From Dictyobacter arantiisoli (GTDB lineage Bacteria; Chloroflexota; Ktedonobacteria; Ktedonobacterales; Ktedonobacteraceae), in NCBI RefSeq assembly GCF_008326305.1, contig NZ_BIXY01000041.1:1-57159 (forward strand): a DNA stretch of 57,159 nucleotides, in the 5' to 3' direction. The translations under genes were made by a program, and so were the position numbers. Below the pieces are notes generated by a model. It searched no databases and was not told the DNA's origin. It saw only the letters and a list, made by a program, of their open reading frames with translations. This document shows, piece after piece, positions 33,748-41,635 of the stretch; position 1 is the first letter of the stretch; each line of letters begins with the position of its first letter.

Positions 33748-34116
33748 ATGATGCATAGAATGACGACGCTTGGTTTGAATGAGCGCATCGAGCGTGTGCT
33801 GGCATATTCGTTGTTCTGGGTATCGGGGATTGTGCTGTTGTTGATTGAGAAGAATCAGAATGTGCGTTGGCATGCTTTGCAATCAGTCCTTATCTTTGGC
33901 ACACTTTCGTTACTCATTTTCGCTGTGAGTATGCTTGATATGACCTTATCGTGGATTCCTCTGTTAGGATGGTTCACATCCTTTGGTCTGGGGCTGTTGT
34001 TGCGTATTCTATGGTGGACCTTCTTTATCGCATGGATCTGGTTATTGGTCATGGCCTGGTTGCATCCTCGTTATCGTCTGCCCTTGATCCATGAATGGTT
34101 TCATAAATTGTTCTAA
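33748..34116 (+). CDS. DUF4870/Tic20-like small membrane protein
   Basis: A 122-residue protein with three to four hydrophobic segments (about 17-34, 46-66, 70-88 and 92-108). RWHALQSVLIF after the first segment is the DUF4870/Tic20-type signature. The function of bacterial members is unknown. GTGAGG about 7 nt upstream of the double ATG supports the start. It converges with the gene at 34244, with a 20-bp hairpin between them. Confidence 0.82.
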   Translation: MMHRMTTLGLNERIERVLAYSLFWVSGIVLLLIEKNQNVRWHALQSVLIFGTLSLLIFAVSMLDMTLSWIPLLGWFTSFGLGLLLRILWWTFFIAWIWLLVMAWLHPRYRLPLIHEWFHKLF

Positions 34117-34168
34117 GCAAGATATTCTTCTGGTTTGTCCTTCAGAAGAGCACGCTGCTCTGCAAGAT

Positions 34169-34220
34169 ATTTCAGCTCAACTACATGTACACATTCCATT
34201 ACATGCAGTTGAGCTGAAAT
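34169..34220. terminator. Bidirectional terminator hairpin
   Basis: Arms ATTTCAGCTCAACT (34169-34182) and AGTTGAGCTGAAAT (34207-34220) pair perfectly and continue, after a 1-nt mismatch, with CATGT/ACATG. A-rich and T-rich flanks lie on both sides, between two convergent genes. Confidence 0.75.
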
Positions 34221-34243
34221 TATTTCTGCCATTGTGTTTGTGG

Positions 34244-34729
34244 TTATTTTTCGTCTTTGTAGAGGAGACCCAGGGTCAGACCAAAGACCAGATGGCGCAC
34301 AATATTTTGCCAGAAAGAGGTCCAATTGGCGAGCTGCGGTAGTTCCTGGTTTTTGATTAAAGGATGATGTTTGTCGGCAAAGGGGGTTAGCCACCAGGCA
34401 CTGACAATAAACATTTCCCCAAAGATCGCCCCTTTTAGCCAATCCGGTCCTGGCAAGTAACGTTTTAGTACCGCGCCATACAACTCGGCCAGCGCAACGC
34501 CATTGAAGAAGTGCAGCGCCCATGACAGAGCCGTGATTTTCGGAGTGCGTTTTTTCCCCTCGATTAATCCCTGGATGAAGCGAACATCGCTAAAGCGGTT
34601 GCCGATCAGGAATTTATCGCCTTCCATTGCAAGGCTGTAGGTGAGAGTCGCGAGCGTGCCTACCAGGGCTGCCTTGCCTGGTTGCCATTGGGGTCTGATT
34701 AATTTCTGTCTCTTTTTTACCATATTCAT
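34244..34729 (-). CDS. Membrane protein of unknown function
   Basis: A 161-residue protein with four likely membrane segments (about 18-36, 68-86, 98-116 and 138-156). Charged and aromatic motifs include GDKFLIGNRFSDVRF, HFFNGVALAELYG and WLTPFADKHHPL with a His pair. It lies 30 bp downstream of the DUF92 gene on the same strand and may be cotranscribed. The family was not recognised. Confidence 0.7.
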   Translation of the reverse strand: MNMVKKRQKLIRPQWQPGKAALVGTLATLTYSLAMEGDKFLIGNRFSDVRFIQGLIEGKKRTPKITALSWALHFFNGVALAELYGAVLKRYLPGPDWLKGAIFGEMFIVSAWWLTPFADKHHPLIKNQELPQLANWTSFWQNIVRHLVFGLTLGLLYKDEK

Positions 34730-34759
34730 TCTTTCTCATCCTCGTTGTATGTTTCTTTA

Positions 34760-35683
34760 TTATGAACGTGTTTTCCTGGGGCGAAAGGGTAACCGTAAGA
34801 TCATAGCCAGACTACTTCCGCCGAGCGTAGCCAGCAGATTAACCATATCATTATCCATCCAACGGATGCCTCGTAGATAGGTTGTGGGTGTGCCACAATT
34901 GTGGATGTGTTTCTCTGTCTCTTTTTGACACACCGGACAATAATACATTGCCTGAACAGTCGCTCCAAGCAGGCTATCCAGCAGACTGCCTGCAAAGCCA
35001 CTGACAAGGGAGATGAGTGGCAGAAGTAGTGCGGGTTGCTGGTTGAGCAATGTAAAGATCAGCCCTTCAGCCAATGCTCCTGCAGCGGCGGCGCTGGCTC
35101 CCAATGGACTGACGCCACCTGATGTTCCGGCTGTCGTTACCTGACCGGTAGTGATCAAACGTGGGGCCTGTTGGCTGAGCACTCCTAATTCGGTCGCCCA
35201 GGTATCGGCGTTGGCAGTTGCCATTGCACCTAGAAAGCCAGCTTCAAACGTAGAGCGCCAGGTTTCATTATGACTGAGACGATATGCCAGAGCCATGCCG
35301 CTTGCCACGCCTCCATTGGCCGCAACCTGCGCCAGATCACGCTGTGAACCCTTACTAAATTTATCGGCCGCCGTTTTTTCTTTCTCAGCAGCTCGAAAAT
35401 GAGAGAAGAGAGTGGAAGAGACAAAGAAAAAGATCAAGGAAAGTCCCCAGGACCAACCACCCAATCCAAAGGTTGTTGTACCTGTACCTATTGCTCCAAG
35501 CATACCGCTACGACTGAGCGAGCGTCGTTGATATGCCAACCCACCGATAGCGCTACTCAAAAAGAGGCCCAGCAGCAGGCGCTGACCCGTTTTATTTGAT
35601 CCTGTAGCGAGTGTGCTCTTTTTCGAAACCTCTCCAGGCTCTATCACAGGGATCGCAGCCAGGTTATGAAATAAATGTGGCAT
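34760..35683 (-). CDS. DUF92 family membrane protein (VTE6/TMEM19-like)
   Basis: A 307-residue protein with about six membrane segments. The DUF92 features are LSRSGMLGAIGTGTTTFGLGGWSWG, FSHFRAAEKEKTA, RDLAQVAANGGVA, GAMATANADTWATELGVLS and GTSGGVSPLG. Plant VTE6 in this family is a phytyl-phosphate kinase, and other members may phosphorylate isoprenoid phosphates. A CPVCQKETEKHIHNCG segment (about 245-261) adds a zinc-knuckle-like loop. ACGAGGT precedes the ATG. The activity here is unproven. Confidence 0.9.
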   Translation of the reverse strand: MPHLFHNLAAIPVIEPGEVSKKSTLATGSNKTGQRLLLGLFLSSAIGGLAYQRRSLSRSGMLGAIGTGTTTFGLGGWSWGLSLIFFFVSSTLFSHFRAAEKEKTAADKFSKGSQRDLAQVAANGGVASGMALAYRLSHNETWRSTFEAGFLGAMATANADTWATELGVLSQQAPRLITTGQVTTAGTSGGVSPLGASAAAAGALAEGLIFTLLNQQPALLLPLISLVSGFAGSLLDSLLGATVQAMYYCPVCQKETEKHIHNCGTPTTYLRGIRWMDNDMVNLLATLGGSSLAMILRLPFRPRKTRS

Positions 35684-35856
35684 ACACTAGTACCTCGTTA
35701 AAATTTTCCTGGATTTTTGTTACAGAATTCAGTTGTCATCGGTTCTATCTTAAAGAAGGCGTAATAGAAAGACAAGTCGAATAGTTCATCAGGTTTTTGG
35801 GCTCCCTTTTCAGAATTTAGAATATATGGATATATTGATGCTTGACCGTGCCTGTG

Positions 35857-36105
35857 ACAAAGTGTTTGATTCCCATCACCAGCGGGATCTTGCTGCTCAC
35901 CTGCTGGCAGGCGCAGGCGCGCCTGCACCACACACTAAACATGAGTTTTCGCACCTGCGGTGCTCAAACAGATTTTTATTATGTGATGTAGAAAAGGTTC
36001 GAAGAACCTTTTCTACATCACATAATAAAAAGGGCGCAGGCGCGCACGCGCCTGCCAGCCAAGGAGCAGCAAGATCCCGCTGGTATTGGGAGGCTGACAC
36101 TTTGT
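35857..36105 (+). repeat. Dispersed hairpin repeat, copy 3 (composite)
   Basis: A 249-bp copy. The left end ACAAAGTGTTTGATTCCCAT and the right end CACTTTGT form an inverted pair. Both sides carry the AGCGGGATCTTGCTGCT-type subterminal sequence, and the left part stops in CACCACACACTAAA, which is the 3' arm of a copy-2-like stem. It then resumes with GAGTTTTCGCACC. It thus looks like a fusion of two copies. The complete part has the GCACC/GGTGC hairpin, a perfect 28-bp stem with GAA loop (35973-36000 / 36004-36031) and the GC-rich hairpin (about 36033-36056). Confidence 0.8.
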
Positions 36106-36440
36106 GAGAGAAACATCCTGTACTGCCCACACAAAGTTTGTTTGTTCAGGGTATTGTGCTTGCTGTCCAGGTGTGATTGAATGAGGAGAAATAAAAAGCC
36201 TTTGTCGCTGTTCGTTATGTAATGTTCGTTCTGTAAGAAGAACATATTCTTTGTCAAAGTGCCAGTCGAGAACCGCCTCCAACTCGACATAGAGGTGAGG
36301 ATGTAGTGGGTCGATACGTTTCATTAAATGAATGCTTACCACGCGATTGTCATTGATCCCTAAACCCTCACAAATTGCGTCTTGCGTGATTTTTAGTCCT
36401 CCGTCGAGATCGCGGCGGAGTGGGGTGGTAAAGTAAAAAA
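36106..36440 (-). pseudogene. RusA-family Holliday-junction resolvase remnant
   Basis: Reading the minus strand from just after a TAG at about 36441, the frame gives YFTTPLRRDLDGGLKITQDA, then ICEGLGINDNRVVSIHLMKR and the LYVELEAV strand. This matches the RusA signature (R-D-x-D-N-x-x-K, D-A-L, D-D-R-x-V, then a strand with charged residues). The N-terminal part of the family, about 30-40 residues, is missing, and the usual DN/DD positions read DG and ND. The C-terminus runs directly into the end of repeat copy 3 (…SLTK at 36106). It is taken as a gene broken by truncation and element insertion. A hairpin (TAGC-GGAGT/ACTCC-GCTA) lies at about 36443-36471. Confidence 0.6.
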
Positions 36441-36545
36441 TCTAGCAGGAGTGCCAGGTGACTCCCGCTATATAGTACTTTTGGAATAACTAATACTGTG
36501 CGTATTGTATCATATCAACATGTCTTATCTTATACATCATTATCG

Positions 36546-36574
36546 TTGTCAAGCTGGAGAAAGAGTGATACACT
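36546..36574 (+). promoter_or_regulatory. Promoter of the zinc-ribbon/GlmL-like operon
   Basis: TTGTCA (36546-36551), a 17-bp spacer and TACACT (36569-36574), about 37 bp ahead of the GTG start. The GAGGAG ribosome binding site follows at about 36600-36605. Confidence 0.6.
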
Positions 36575-36610
36575 GCCAAGAACGAGGCCTGGCGAAAGTG
36601 AGGAGCAAAA

Positions 36611-38617
36611 GTGATCAAGTGTAACCGTTGTGGAAAGATGACCCCCGCTGGCGCATTTTGTCAGTCGTGTGGTACGCCGCTCGCTGGCATGTCAGAAAAC
36701 GGTTCGGCCGCTAAAGCAGGGTATCAGGACCAACCAGAACTGCCTGCCTGGCTGGAGTCGTTGCGTGCAGGAGAACGTCCTGCCCCCCCTACCAATAATT
36801 CAGTGAGTTTCTCGCCGGCCGATCTTATCGAAGAAGGATCGCTCCCAAATTGGATGCGTGCCGAGCGTGGTGATCAGCGTGATAATACCTCCGCTAATCC
36901 CGCTACCTCTGCACGTCCCGCTAGTTTTTCCGATCAGGTCTACAGTGGAGATGCTGCGGCTCCTACGAGTATTCCTGCCCAATCGCTGGTTGATGAAAAT
37001 TCATTGCCTTCCTGGATGAAAGAAGGGAAGCAAGCTGCGAATAATACTCCAGTAGATTCAGAACCGGGTAATCTTTCTGCTGCCAGTCTGGTACAGCCAG
37101 ATAGTCTTCCAGATTGGATGAAGACGCTACAGCAACCTTCTGGCATTCGACCTGGTGTGGTACCTGCACCTGTAAATACAAATACAAATTCTGCTCCACA
37201 GCAAGTAACCCCATCCGCTCCGCTTGCCTCACCGCCGGTTTCATCATTGAGCAATGGTTTGGCGGCACGCGATCTGATTGATCAAGAGTCGTTGCCATCA
37301 TGGATGCAATCCCAGAATGAGCAGTCCTCTAACACTGGGAGCATGCAACCGGCACAAACGGGACAGGGTGTCCCTCTTGTCGGGCAAACAGGTTTCTCTG
37401 CCTCTTCTCTTTTGGAGGTTGATGCAATCCCTCAATGGTTACGTGAAGGGGGACAGAATTCCGGTCAGTATCCAAAATTAACTGCCAATGCAGCGCCTGC
37501 GCAGAATACCGGGTGGCCTGGCATGGGTCAGGCGGCACCTGCCTGGCCTGCTGGAGCCAATACCGGACAGCCGCCGATGCAAACTCCACCAGTCAATGCG
37601 GCACCGCCCCAGGCAGGTGGCCCCTTTGCTGCCTCATCTTTAATTGATGCAAATGCGCTTCCTTCGTGGTTACGTGATCAGCAAGCTGGCATGTCGGCTC
37701 CTCAACCTGGAATGACCCCCGGCGGGCGCCCTGCTGCCAGCCCGATTCCGCCCCGTGGAGAGAATATCCGTGTTCCCAGTCGGCCACGTGGGGAAGCTAA
37801 TCCTACTGAAAGTAGTGAACTGGCAGCCAATGTGTTTGCATCCATGTTAGGCGTAGCCTCAGCGGTCCCTAATTATCCAGATGCGCAACAAGAACAAAAC
37901 AGTAGCGCAGCCCAGGCGAATGCCTATGGTCAGATGGGTCAGTCAGGACAACAGGCGAATGCCTATGGTCAGATGGGTCAGTCAGGACAACAGGCGAATG
38001 CCTATGGTCAGATGGGTCAGTCAGGACAACAGGCGAATGCCTATGGTCAGATGGGTCAGCCCAATCTAGCGGGACAGGCGAACAGTTACGGGCAGCCAGC
38101 ACAAAGCGATCCATCATATGGATATGAATTGCTAGCTCAGGGGAATCCCGCCTATGGTTACGGTCAAATGGGTCAGCCAGATCTGTCAGGACAGGGCAAC
38201 GCCTATGAGCAGATAGGGCAGGCAAATGGCTATGGGCTGTCAGACCAAGCCAATTTGAATGGGCTTCCCAATGCTGGTGCCATGCCCAACACTCCTTCAG
38301 GGATGAGCGGCGTTTTCCCACAGAATTATGGTGCAGGGAACAGCATGTCTGGTACCTATGGCACAAATTATCCTGGTAATGCCCAGGGCCAGATGAACTC
38401 TGCATTGGGTGCGAATGCTTCGATTGGTGGAAACAACTCAATGGGGAATAATCTTTCCATGAACGGGAACCCCACGATGAGTGGTACGTCTCCTTTCGGA
38501 GGCAATGCAATGACGAATGCATCCGCAGCATCATCAACTCCTGATAATGCTGGCGATCAGAAAAACACCAGGAAACGTAATATGTTTGACATGATACGCG
38601 AGTGGATTTCTCGTTAA
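36611..38617 (+). CDS. Zinc-ribbon protein with six LPxW[ML] motifs and repeats
   Basis: A soluble-looking protein of 668 residues. The N-terminal zinc ribbon (Cys4-x2-Cys7 and Cys18-x2-Cys21) is followed by ELPAWLESL. Six short linear motifs of the pattern (S/D)L(I/V/L)xxxx(L/I)PxW(M/L) are spaced along about residues 70-360 by Pro/Gln/Asn-rich linkers: SLPNWM, SLPSWM, SLPDWM, SLPSWM, AIPQWL and ALPSWL. A 13-residue NAYGQMGQSGQQA unit is then repeated almost four times, before an Asn/Gly/Met-rich region and the end RKRNMFDMIREWISR, which could be an amphipathic helix. It starts with GTG. No enzyme domain was recognised; it may be a scaffold whose motifs bind a partner. First gene of a three-gene operon. 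Confidence 0.75.
   Translation: MIKCNRCGKMTPAGAFCQSCGTPLAGMSENGSAAKAGYQDQPELPAWLESLRAGERPAPPTNNSVSFSPADLIEEGSLPNWMRAERGDQRDNTSANPATSARPASFSDQVYSGDAAAPTSIPAQSLVDENSLPSWMKEGKQAANNTPVDSEPGNLSAASLVQPDSLPDWMKTLQQPSGIRPGVVPAPVNTNTNSAPQQVTPSAPLASPPVSSLSNGLAARDLIDQESLPSWMQSQNEQSSNTGSMQPAQTGQGVPLVGQTGFSASSLLEVDAIPQWLREGGQNSGQYPKLTANAAPAQNTGWPGMGQAAPAWPAGANTGQPPMQTPPVNAAPPQAGGPFAASSLIDANALPSWLRDQQAGMSAPQPGMTPGGRPAASPIPPRGENIRVPSRPRGEANPTESSELAANVFASMLGVASAVPNYPDAQQEQNSSAAQANAYGQMGQSGQQANAYGQMGQSGQQANAYGQMGQSGQQANAYGQMGQPNLAGQANSYGQPAQSDPSYGYELLAQGNPAYGYGQMGQPDLSGQGNAYEQIGQANGYGLSDQANLNGLPNAGAMPNTPSGMSGVFPQNYGAGNSMSGTYGTNYPGNAQGQMNSALGANASIGGNNSMGNNLSMNGNPTMSGTSPFGGNAMTNASAASSTPDNAGDQKNTRKRNMFDMIREWISR
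37913..38059 (+). repeat. 39-bp tandem repeat inside the zinc-ribbon gene
   Basis: Three identical or nearly identical 39-bp units and a fourth of 30 bp, starting at 37913, 37952, 37991 and 38030. Each encodes 13 residues. The lack of divergence implies recent expansion or gene conversion. Confidence 0.95.
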
Positions 38618-38641
38618 TCTGAGAGAAGAAGGATACCGTAC

Positions 38642-40516
38642 ATGTATACACAACCCTATCCAGAGGGTGGACAGGGTCCAGCACAGGCACAGAATTCAGC
38701 GACCCTTGTTTCTCTACTGGTCGCTGATTGTGGGGCTGTATTTACCAAGGTCTCACTATTTGGTCTGGTTGAGGGCCAGTATCGTTTAATGGCACGCGGA
38801 GAAGCGCCATCCACGATTAAGCCCCCCCAGGAAGATCTCACCGAGGGCATTATTCAAGCGATTAATGTCATTGAAAATGTGACTGGACGTCGTTTTGTGG
38901 CGGATAAACAGATTATTTCGCCTGAGCAACCAAATGGGGATGGCGTTGATATTTTTGTAGCCACTATCAGTGCTGGTGATCCTCTCCGGGTGGCGCTTCT
39001 AGGGGCTGTGACCCCCGAATTAGAAAGCCTCTCGGCCCAGGCTGTTGCGGGCTTGTATGCGCAGGTTCAAACGGTGCCTTCTCCCTCCTACGTAGCAGTT
39101 ACGACTCCTGCCGGGGCGATCAACGGGCCTGCTGATGCTATGGCTCAAAAGGCTGCCTGGACCCCTGAGCGCCTCGCTCTGGAGTGGGAACGGCAAGCAG
39201 GACAATTACATGAATTACAGCCTCAGGCAGCCGTCATTATGGGTGTTGCCGATGGTCCCGCTGGCCCGGCCCCTTTACAAGAAGCCTGTCAATTGCTGGT
39301 GAACGCCGCTCGGGATACAACGCAGGGAACGACTGAAGCGGATGGGGCGGCGAAACGTTATTCTGTTATCTATGCGGGCGCTCCTCAATATGTTGAAGCT
39401 GTGCGCCGGATGCTACAGAGTGTGGCTGACGTGACGCGTATCGAGCCTTTAACCAATGCGGCTCAGGTAGGTGCCGTCAGTGCGGCTATCGGTTCTCTAC
39501 AAGAGCATGAGGGCTTGCAGCACGTCCCTGGTTATCAACATGTGCGCAACTGGTCTCCTGCCAGTCCTGTCCCTTCTGCAACCTCACTGAGCAGTCTGGT
39601 GCGTTTTCTGGCTCAACACTATGCAATGAATGTGACGGCGGTAGATGTTGGCGGCGGTACGACAGCGTTGATGGTGGCAGGTGAAAAGGGCGAATTTATT
39701 CCGATGGTCAATACTGCTCTGGGCGTTGGATCTAATATCGGCGATGTTTTGCAGCGCGCTGGCTTACAACGCGTCACCCGCTGGTTGCCTTTTAGCATTT
39801 CTGAGGATGAAGTGCGGCAATTTGTGCTAAAACATATGTTGCATCCACAGACGTTGCCGACAGATTCACGCGAGCTAGCTTTGATACAAGCCTTTGCGCG
39901 TGAAGCGATCTCGCTTACTGTGGAGCAGGCGCGTAAGAGTAGCCATCTAGCATTGCCCGATACTGATTTAATTCTTGCAACTGGTGGTGTACTGGCTCAT
40001 GCTCCCAGGTATGGGCAGGTAGCAATGATGTTATTGGATGCATTACAGCCGCGTGGTGTGACATCCCTGGTAGTAGATAGCACGATGTTGATCTCACAAT
40101 TAGGGGCAGTTGCAACGGTCGCGCCGGTTATGGCTGTGCAGGTAAACGAAAATGACGCCGTCTCTCATCGCCTGGGTACCTGTGTCATTCCCTTTGGGAA
40201 TGTACAACTGGGGCAACTGGCTGTGAGGGTGGGGGTAGAATATAGTAATGGCAGACAAATTAGCGTTGACGTCATGGGTGGTTCAGTTGAAGTGATTCCA
40301 CTGCAACCCAACGAGCAGGCTCTGCTTACATTATTCCCGGCCCCAACGGTCGATGTTGGGCTTGGACCCGGTGAGCGCGCTCGCGCAGCTGAAGAGATCG
40401 ATGGCGGTCTGATTGGACTGATTATCGATGCGCGCGGTCGTCCGTTAGCTCTGCCAGCGGATGACACTGAGAGGCAGGCACGCTTGCTGCAATGGTCACA
40501 GGCACTGGGGGCGTAA
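38642..40516 (+). CDS. GlmL/MutL-family ASKHA ATPase
   Basis: A 624-residue protein annotated in relatives as glutamate mutase L. It has an actin/Hsp70-like nucleotide-binding fold: phosphate-1 motif LLVADCGAVFTKVSLFG (about residues 25-41), second motif VTAVDVGGGTTALMVAG (about 332-348), and the adenosine-region DLILATGGVLAHAP (about 440-453). A Cys replaces the Ile/Leu of the usual DIGSTxTK motif. GlmL was first found beside glutamate mutase genes, but no mutase is present here. Similar folds are used by PilM-type assembly proteins. It lies 24 bp behind the zinc-ribbon gene, so a joint role is likely. The start has GAGAAGAAGGA upstream. Confidence 0.85.
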   Translation: MYTQPYPEGGQGPAQAQNSATLVSLLVADCGAVFTKVSLFGLVEGQYRLMARGEAPSTIKPPQEDLTEGIIQAINVIENVTGRRFVADKQIISPEQPNGDGVDIFVATISAGDPLRVALLGAVTPELESLSAQAVAGLYAQVQTVPSPSYVAVTTPAGAINGPADAMAQKAAWTPERLALEWERQAGQLHELQPQAAVIMGVADGPAGPAPLQEACQLLVNAARDTTQGTTEADGAAKRYSVIYAGAPQYVEAVRRMLQSVADVTRIEPLTNAAQVGAVSAAIGSLQEHEGLQHVPGYQHVRNWSPASPVPSATSLSSLVRFLAQHYAMNVTAVDVGGGTTALMVAGEKGEFIPMVNTALGVGSNIGDVLQRAGLQRVTRWLPFSISEDEVRQFVLKHMLHPQTLPTDSRELALIQAFAREAISLTVEQARKSSHLALPDTDLILATGGVLAHAPRYGQVAMMLLDALQPRGVTSLVVDSTMLISQLGAVATVAPVMAVQVNENDAVSHRLGTCVIPFGNVQLGQLAVRVGVEYSNGRQISVDVMGGSVEVIPLQPNEQALLTLFPAPTVDVGLGPGERARAAEEIDGGLIGLIIDARGRPLALPADDTERQARLLQWSQALGA

Positions 40517-40550
40517 CTGGGAAGCGAAACATAGCTGGGAGGTTCCCGCC

Positions 40551-41540
40551 ATGACTTATGCGTCAGGGTGGCCTGTAATCCCACGACAGCTTTTGAAGCG
40601 AGAGCGTTGGCCCGGAGGCTATCAGGTCAAGGGTATCCCATTAGTCTATCATGGTCAGGAAGTGGTGCCTGACCAGCCTGTGCTTCGTCTGGCATCACTG
40701 CAACATTTTAAAGAAGAGGAGAAGAGGTTGTTGGCGCACTCCTCTTCTCCAATCTTGCCTGCTGCTGCTGTTGCCTCCTTTCCCCCTCAAAATATTCCTG
40801 CGGGTTTGCATGGACGCGTAGTAGGTTTTACGGCCCGCGGTGGTGTCGTCATTGAGAGCCATGCTGCCTTCCTGCAAGGCGTGCTGGGTGCAGGCAATCA
40901 GGTAGCAGGAATTTTAACGATATGGCAGGCGCCTGATCGCTACAATACGACACGTGCTATCCCGCCGGGCGCAATTCTTGTGGTGCCGGGCCCCTTAACA
41001 TTACGTCTGTTACATCAGGCATTGGCTTCCGGGGTGGTGGGCGTGATCGCCAGCAGTATCGCTCTCCGCGATTTAGAAGGTTTCCTGCGTGCTGATTATC
41101 TCCAATTGTTGAAAACATCCAATCCAGAACTGGCTCAGAGTCAACTCCCTCCTCTCACCATACTATTAACTGAAGGCATAGGTTCGGTTATCATGCCCCC
41201 GCGTACTTTGAATTTGTTACACCACTACCAGGGATCAATAGGCTTACTTTCAGGCATAACGCTCCTGTCTCACCATATCTATCCTGAACTGGTCATTTCG
41301 ATTCCTCTGGTTGAGATAGAGAAGGGTTGGCGGGCCATGATACCTGATACGACCCTGGCGTTGGGATCATTGGTGCGTGTTGCGGCTGGTGAGTGTCTGG
41401 GACTGGTAGGACGTATCGACTACTTTTTTGTGTATGAGCAAACGTTTGCTTCTAATCTGCGGGCGCGAGCGGTACGTTTACGTGCGGTTGACGGTTCTTT
41501 CTATGTCATTCCACTGGCAAATATCGAGCGTATTGGTTAA
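40551..41540 (+). CDS. Conserved-type protein of unknown function, third operon gene
   Basis: A protein of about 329 residues with no membrane segment. Its middle has GLHGRVVGFTARGGVVIES (a KOW/OB-like strand pattern) and then LGAGNQVAGILTIW, ILVVPGPLTLRLLHQALASG and VVGVIASSIALRDLEGFL. The C-terminus has LGSLVRVAAGECLGLVGRID..VYEQTFASNLRARAVRLRAVDGSFYVIPLANIERIG, again KOW-like. The ATG at 40551 with GGGAGG is chosen over an upstream frame that overlaps the ATPase gene. The 34-bp gap supports cotranscription with the two preceding genes. Function unknown. Confidence 0.75.
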   Translation: MTYASGWPVIPRQLLKRERWPGGYQVKGIPLVYHGQEVVPDQPVLRLASLQHFKEEEKRLLAHSSSPILPAAAVASFPPQNIPAGLHGRVVGFTARGGVVIESHAAFLQGVLGAGNQVAGILTIWQAPDRYNTTRAIPPGAILVVPGPLTLRLLHQALASGVVGVIASSIALRDLEGFLRADYLQLLKTSNPELAQSQLPPLTILLTEGIGSVIMPPRTLNLLHHYQGSIGLLSGITLLSHHIYPELVISIPLVEIEKGWRAMIPDTTLALGSLVRVAAGECLGLVGRIDYFFVYEQTFASNLRARAVRLRAVDGSFYVIPLANIERIG

Positions 41541-41635
41541 TATTCGCCTCACTATGGAAAGGGCAGCCCACATACTTTCGTCGCTTGTGAGCCGCCCTGG
41601 TACTTGTATTCTGGCTGTATGAATGCGGGCCTGTC

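Noticed and set aside
37913-38059. CRISPR array
   Set aside because: The repeats are directly adjacent without spacers and lie in frame inside a coding region; no cas genes are present in the window.
37869-38690. Long minus-strand frame of 273 codons with His/Ser-rich repeats
   Set aside because: Its repeats are the reverse reading of the 39-bp tandem repeat in the plus-strand gene; a shadow frame.
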